Part shown: positions 61,963 to 64,000 of the stretch, piece by piece
Numbering within the stretch: the stretch's first letter is position 1
Layout: each line of letters begins with the position of its first letter
Source of the DNA: Hymenobacter guriensis
Lineage (GTDB): Bacteria > Bacteroidota > Bacteroidia > Cytophagales > Hymenobacteraceae
NCBI RefSeq assembly: GCF_015773195.1
Contig: NZ_JADWYK010000001.1
Span: forward strand, 558,001 to 622,000
DNA: 64,000 bases
Reading direction: 5' to 3'
Notes under the pieces: model-generated
The model's input: only the letters and a program-made list of their open reading frames with translations
The model's database searches: none
Told to the model about the DNA's origin: nothing
Made by a program: the position numbers and the translations under genes

Positions 61963-62709
61963 ATGGAAATTTCTGCGCTTACCCGCTCCGTTGTCAAACG
62001 CAACCACGCCATTATTGCCCCGGATGGCTACATCAACAGCAATGTGCCGGGCTGGACGAACTGCACCGTCAACGTTATCATCAACGAGCAGATGGGTGCC
62101 CGCCTGGCCCAGACGCTGATTACCCTGCGCGAAGGCGGCCAGCTGAAAGGCCGCACGGAGGCCGCACAGATTTTCTTCTACGTAGTGGCCGGCCAGGTAC
62201 AGGTTACTGTTGATGGACAGGACCGCACCCTCACCGAAGGCCAGTACGTGTACGTGCCTATCGAAAAGGACTACCTGTTTCAGCAGCCCACGGAAGGCAC
62301 GCAGGTGCTGACATTCCATAAAACCTACGAGCCGCTAGCGGGCTACGCGGTGCCGGGCGTCGTGTTTGGGGAGCGGGACATTGCCAAGGCCCCGGTGTAC
62401 ATGAACGACGAAGCCCTCCGCATTCAGGAGTTGCTGCCGAATGAGCTGGGCTTCGACATGGCCGTGAACATCTTCACCTACAGCACCGGTGGGCATTTGC
62501 CGATGGTGGAAACCCACATCATGGAGCATGGACTGCTCTACCTGCAGGGCCAGGCCATCTACATGCTCGACCAGCAGTGGTACCCCGTGAAGAAAGGCGA
62601 CTCGATCTGGATGGCGCCCTACTGCCAGCAGTGGGCCACCGCTATGGGCCAGGAAGACTCCGTCTATATCTACTACAAAAACGTGAACCGCTTCCCAACG
62701 GTAGTGTAA
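61963..62709 (+). CDS. allE: (S)-Ureidoglycine aminohydrolase (bicupin)
   Basis: 248 residues with two cupin halves. Landmarks are VVKRNHAIIAPDGYINSNVP, EAAQIFFYVVAGQVQVTVDG, then in the C-terminal half GGHLPMVETHIMEHGLLYLQ (metal His, Glu) and GQAIYMLDQQWYPVKKGDSI, MAPYCQQWATAMG. This matches AllE/UGHY, a Mn-dependent enzyme that turns ureidoglycine into ureidoglycolate plus ammonia. It follows the AllC-like gene, its substrate supplier. Confidence 0.9.
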   Translation: MEISALTRSVVKRNHAIIAPDGYINSNVPGWTNCTVNVIINEQMGARLAQTLITLREGGQLKGRTEAAQIFFYVVAGQVQVTVDGQDRTLTEGQYVYVPIEKDYLFQQPTEGTQVLTFHKTYEPLAGYAVPGVVFGERDIAKAPVYMNDEALRIQELLPNELGFDMAVNIFTYSTGGHLPMVETHIMEHGLLYLQGQAIYMLDQQWYPVKKGDSIWMAPYCQQWATAMGQEDSVYIYYKNVNRFPTVV

Positions 62710-62733
62710 CCACCGCGGCAGGCAGAAAAGAAC

Positions 62734-62825
62734 GTCATGCTGAGCGCAGTCGAAGCATCTCTACCGCTGGCTAATTAAATGGCAACAACGAAGCGGTAAA
62801 GATGCTTCGACAAGCTCAGCATGAC
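62734..62825. repeat. Class B inverted repeat between allE and uraD
   Basis: Left arm GTCATGCTGAGCGCAGTCGA AGCATCTCTACCGCT (62734-62768) and right arm (62792-62825) are near-perfect complements with a 23-base loop. uraD starts 19 bases after it. Confidence 0.93.
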
Positions 62826-62843
62826 CAACGATTTTCAAGTTCT

Positions 62844-63350
62844 ATGACCTTAACCGAACTCAACCACCTCACCCGCCCCGCCCTGACCGAAGCCCTGAGC
62901 AAGTGTTGCGGCGCTACCGCCTGGGTGACGCAGATGGCCGACCTTTTCCCCGTAGCCGATGAGGTCACGTTGCTGGCGGAAGCCTCTCGTATTTGGAACA
63001 ACCTGACCGTGGCCGACTGGCGCGAAGCTTTCACGCATCATCCCAAAATCGGGGATGTGGCCTCGCTTAAGGAAAAGTTTGCCAGTACCAGCACCTGGGC
63101 CGCCGGGGAGCAGGGCGCCGTAGCCCAGGCTTCGGAGGAAACGCTGCACGCGCTGGCCGCCGGTAACGACGCCTACGAGCAAAAGTTCGGCTATATCTTC
63201 ATCGTGTGCGCCACCGGGAAGTCTGCCGATGAGATGCTGGCCTTGCTGCAGGCCCGGCTGCCGAACGAGCCTGCCGAGGAAATCCACGTGGCCGCCGAGG
63301 AGCAACGTAAAATCACTGAAATACGGCTGAAGAAGCTGCTGACTGCATGA
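62844..63350 (+). CDS. uraD: OHCU decarboxylase
   Basis: 168 residues from the ATG at 62844 (MTLTELNHLTRPALTEALSK). Helical UraD fold with the catalytic His in AFTHHPKIGDVASLKEKF, EQGAVAQASEETLHALAAGN, YEQKFGYIFIVCATGKSADE and MLALLQARLPNEPAEEIHVA. It converts 2-oxo-4-hydroxy-4-carboxy-5-ureidoimidazoline to (S)-allantoin. Its stop overlaps the uraH start (ATGA). The upstream frame to 62802 lies in the repeat arm and was rejected. Confidence 0.95.
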   Translation: MTLTELNHLTRPALTEALSKCCGATAWVTQMADLFPVADEVTLLAEASRIWNNLTVADWREAFTHHPKIGDVASLKEKFASTSTWAAGEQGAVAQASEETLHALAAGNDAYEQKFGYIFIVCATGKSADEMLALLQARLPNEPAEEIHVAAEEQRKITEIRLKKLLTA

Positions 63351-63685
63351 GCCACCTTACCACTCATATTCTGGATACCACCCTGGGCTGCCCCGCCGCC
63401 GATGTTACCATTGCGCTGTATGGGGAGCAGGCCGACAGCTGGCAGGAGCTAGCCCGCGGTCAAACTAACCAAGATGGCCGCATCCCCAACCTGCTGCCCA
63501 ACGACGATGCCCTGCCAGCCGGCACCTACAAAATGAAGTTCTTCACCGCCGAGTACTTCGCCCGCCTTGGCACGGCCACGTTCTACCCTTTCGTGGAAAT
63601 CGTCTTCACCATCAGCGGCCCCGAACACTACCACATTCCCCTCCTGCTGAATCCGTTCGGCTACACCACGTACCGCGGCAGCTGA
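63347..63685 (+). CDS. uraH: 5-Hydroxyisourate hydrolase
   Basis: 112 residues, transthyretin-like. The N-terminal LTTHILDTTLGCPAADVTIA carries the active-site His and the C-terminus is the diagnostic YRGS; GRIPNLLPNDDALPAGTYKM is also typical. It hydrolyses 5-hydroxyisourate, the PuuD product, to OHCU for UraD. It is translationally coupled to uraD by a 4-base overlap. Confidence 0.96.
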   Translation: MSHLTTHILDTTLGCPAADVTIALYGEQADSWQELARGQTNQDGRIPNLLPNDDALPAGTYKMKFFTAEYFARLGTATFYPFVEIVFTISGPEHYHIPLLLNPFGYTTYRGS

Positions 63686-63703
63686 TTCCTATATTGGTTG
63701 TCC

Positions 63704-63792
63704 GTCATGCCGAGCGCAGCCGAGGCATCTCGCGTGCTGATGTTGTTGATTCTACTACACGAGTGAGATGCCTCGGCTGCGCTCGGCATGAC
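63704..63792. repeat. Class B inverted repeat downstream of uraH
   Basis: Left arm 63704-63733 is identical to the cydA/cydB copy (GTCATGCCGAGCGCAGCCGA...). The right arm 63763-63792 differs at one base. The loop contains GTGCTGATGTTGTTGATTCT. Confidence 0.93.
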
Positions 63793-63834
63793 GTTCTACT
63801 ACAACAAACTTCCCCTTCCCACCTCTCCCTACAT

Positions 63835-64000
63835 ATGAAACTCAGTCTCCCCGAAGCCGATAAAACCCAGTTGCTCGACCAACTGGGCATAGCCAACCGT
63901 CATTTCCAGCAGGTGTACCCCGGCGACCGGCCCGACCGCCAACCCGTGCATACCGTGTACGGAGGGGCAAACCTGTTTAAGTCGGATACTTGCGTGCGCA
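63835..64000 (+). CDS. DUF6986-like protein (putative phosphoenolpyruvate kinase/aldolase-type), 5' part only
   Basis: About 55 residues before the window edge: MKLSLPEADKTQLLDQLGIA, NRHFQQVYPGDRPDRQPVHT, VYGGANLFKSDTCVR. The QPVHTVYGGAnLFkSDT segment resembles the N-terminus of DUF6986 proteins (aldolase/citrate-lyase-like), sometimes annotated as phosphoenolpyruvate kinase and known to me from purine-degradation neighbourhoods. Position directly after uraH supports a link to urate catabolism. With only the N-terminus visible, the call is tentative. Confidence 0.5.
   Translation, partial: MKLSLPEADKTQLLDQLGIANRHFQQVYPGDRPDRQPVHTVYGGANLFKSDTCVR

Overview
The window looks like a chromosomal segment of a GC-rich member of the Bacteroidota, most probably a Hymenobacter-like Cytophagales. 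Support comes from two proteins with type IX secretion (T9SS) C-terminal sorting domains, a PorV/PorQ-like outer-membrane protein, promoters of the TTTG / TAnnTTTG type, the acpP-fabF-rnc / IPExxxVDY-pyk gene neighbourhood, a separate atpD-atpC pair and many small lipoproteins. I see no phage, plasmid, transposase, rRNA operon or CRISPR array. Gene assignments rest on reading translated proteins and motifs; no database search was possible.

Layout. 1-5 kb: partial outer-membrane barrel, yidD, a beta-propeller lipoprotein, fba and lgt (convergent). 5-9 kb: ECF sigma factor with a small membrane partner, glutamine-dependent NAD synthetase, a metallophosphatase. 9-16 kb: rnc, fabF, acpP, IPExxxVDY protein, pyk, a T9SS cargo protein, rpsT. 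16-24 kb: YheT-type hydrolase, two PAP2 phosphatases flanking tRNA-Leu(CAG), a large GAF protein and secreted or lipoproteins of unknown role. 24-30 kb: dicarboxylate symporter, dipeptide epimerase-like enzyme, MarR-YceI pair with a clear promoter/operator, rsmG. 30-36.5 kb: ECF sigma factor overlapping a glycosyltransferase, tgt, LptF/G permease, EamA transporter, ispE. 36.6-39.3 kb: a three-gene PglC/PglD/PglE-like glycan cassette. 39-52 kb: trans-sulfuration enzyme, atpC-atpD, tRNA-Gln(TTG), prs, rplY, pth, metG, histone H1-like protein, msrB, typA. 52-57 kb: cydB-cydA, NIP-like aquaporin, ArsS-type radical SAM enzyme, DUF547 protein. 57.6-64 kb: urate catabolism (PuuD, allantoinase, allantoate amidohydrolase, ureidoglycine aminohydrolase, OHCU decarboxylase, hydroxyisourate hydrolase, then the start of a DUF6986-like gene).

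The urate block encodes a nearly continuous route from urate through 5-hydroxyisourate, OHCU, allantoin and allantoate to ureidoglycine and ureidoglycolate. The first step is a membrane enzyme that carries its own cytochrome c domain.

The most striking non-coding feature is a dense set of long intergenic inverted repeats. At least four sequence classes occur, and most lie between co-directional genes, including acpP/fabF, atpD/atpC, cydA/cydB, rplY/pth, allC/allE and allE/uraD. Two classes share a GTCAT...CGAGC...GAGGCA/GAAGCA core and look like one superfamily of non-autonomous, MITE/REP-like elements. Some copies enclose a terminator-like hairpin.
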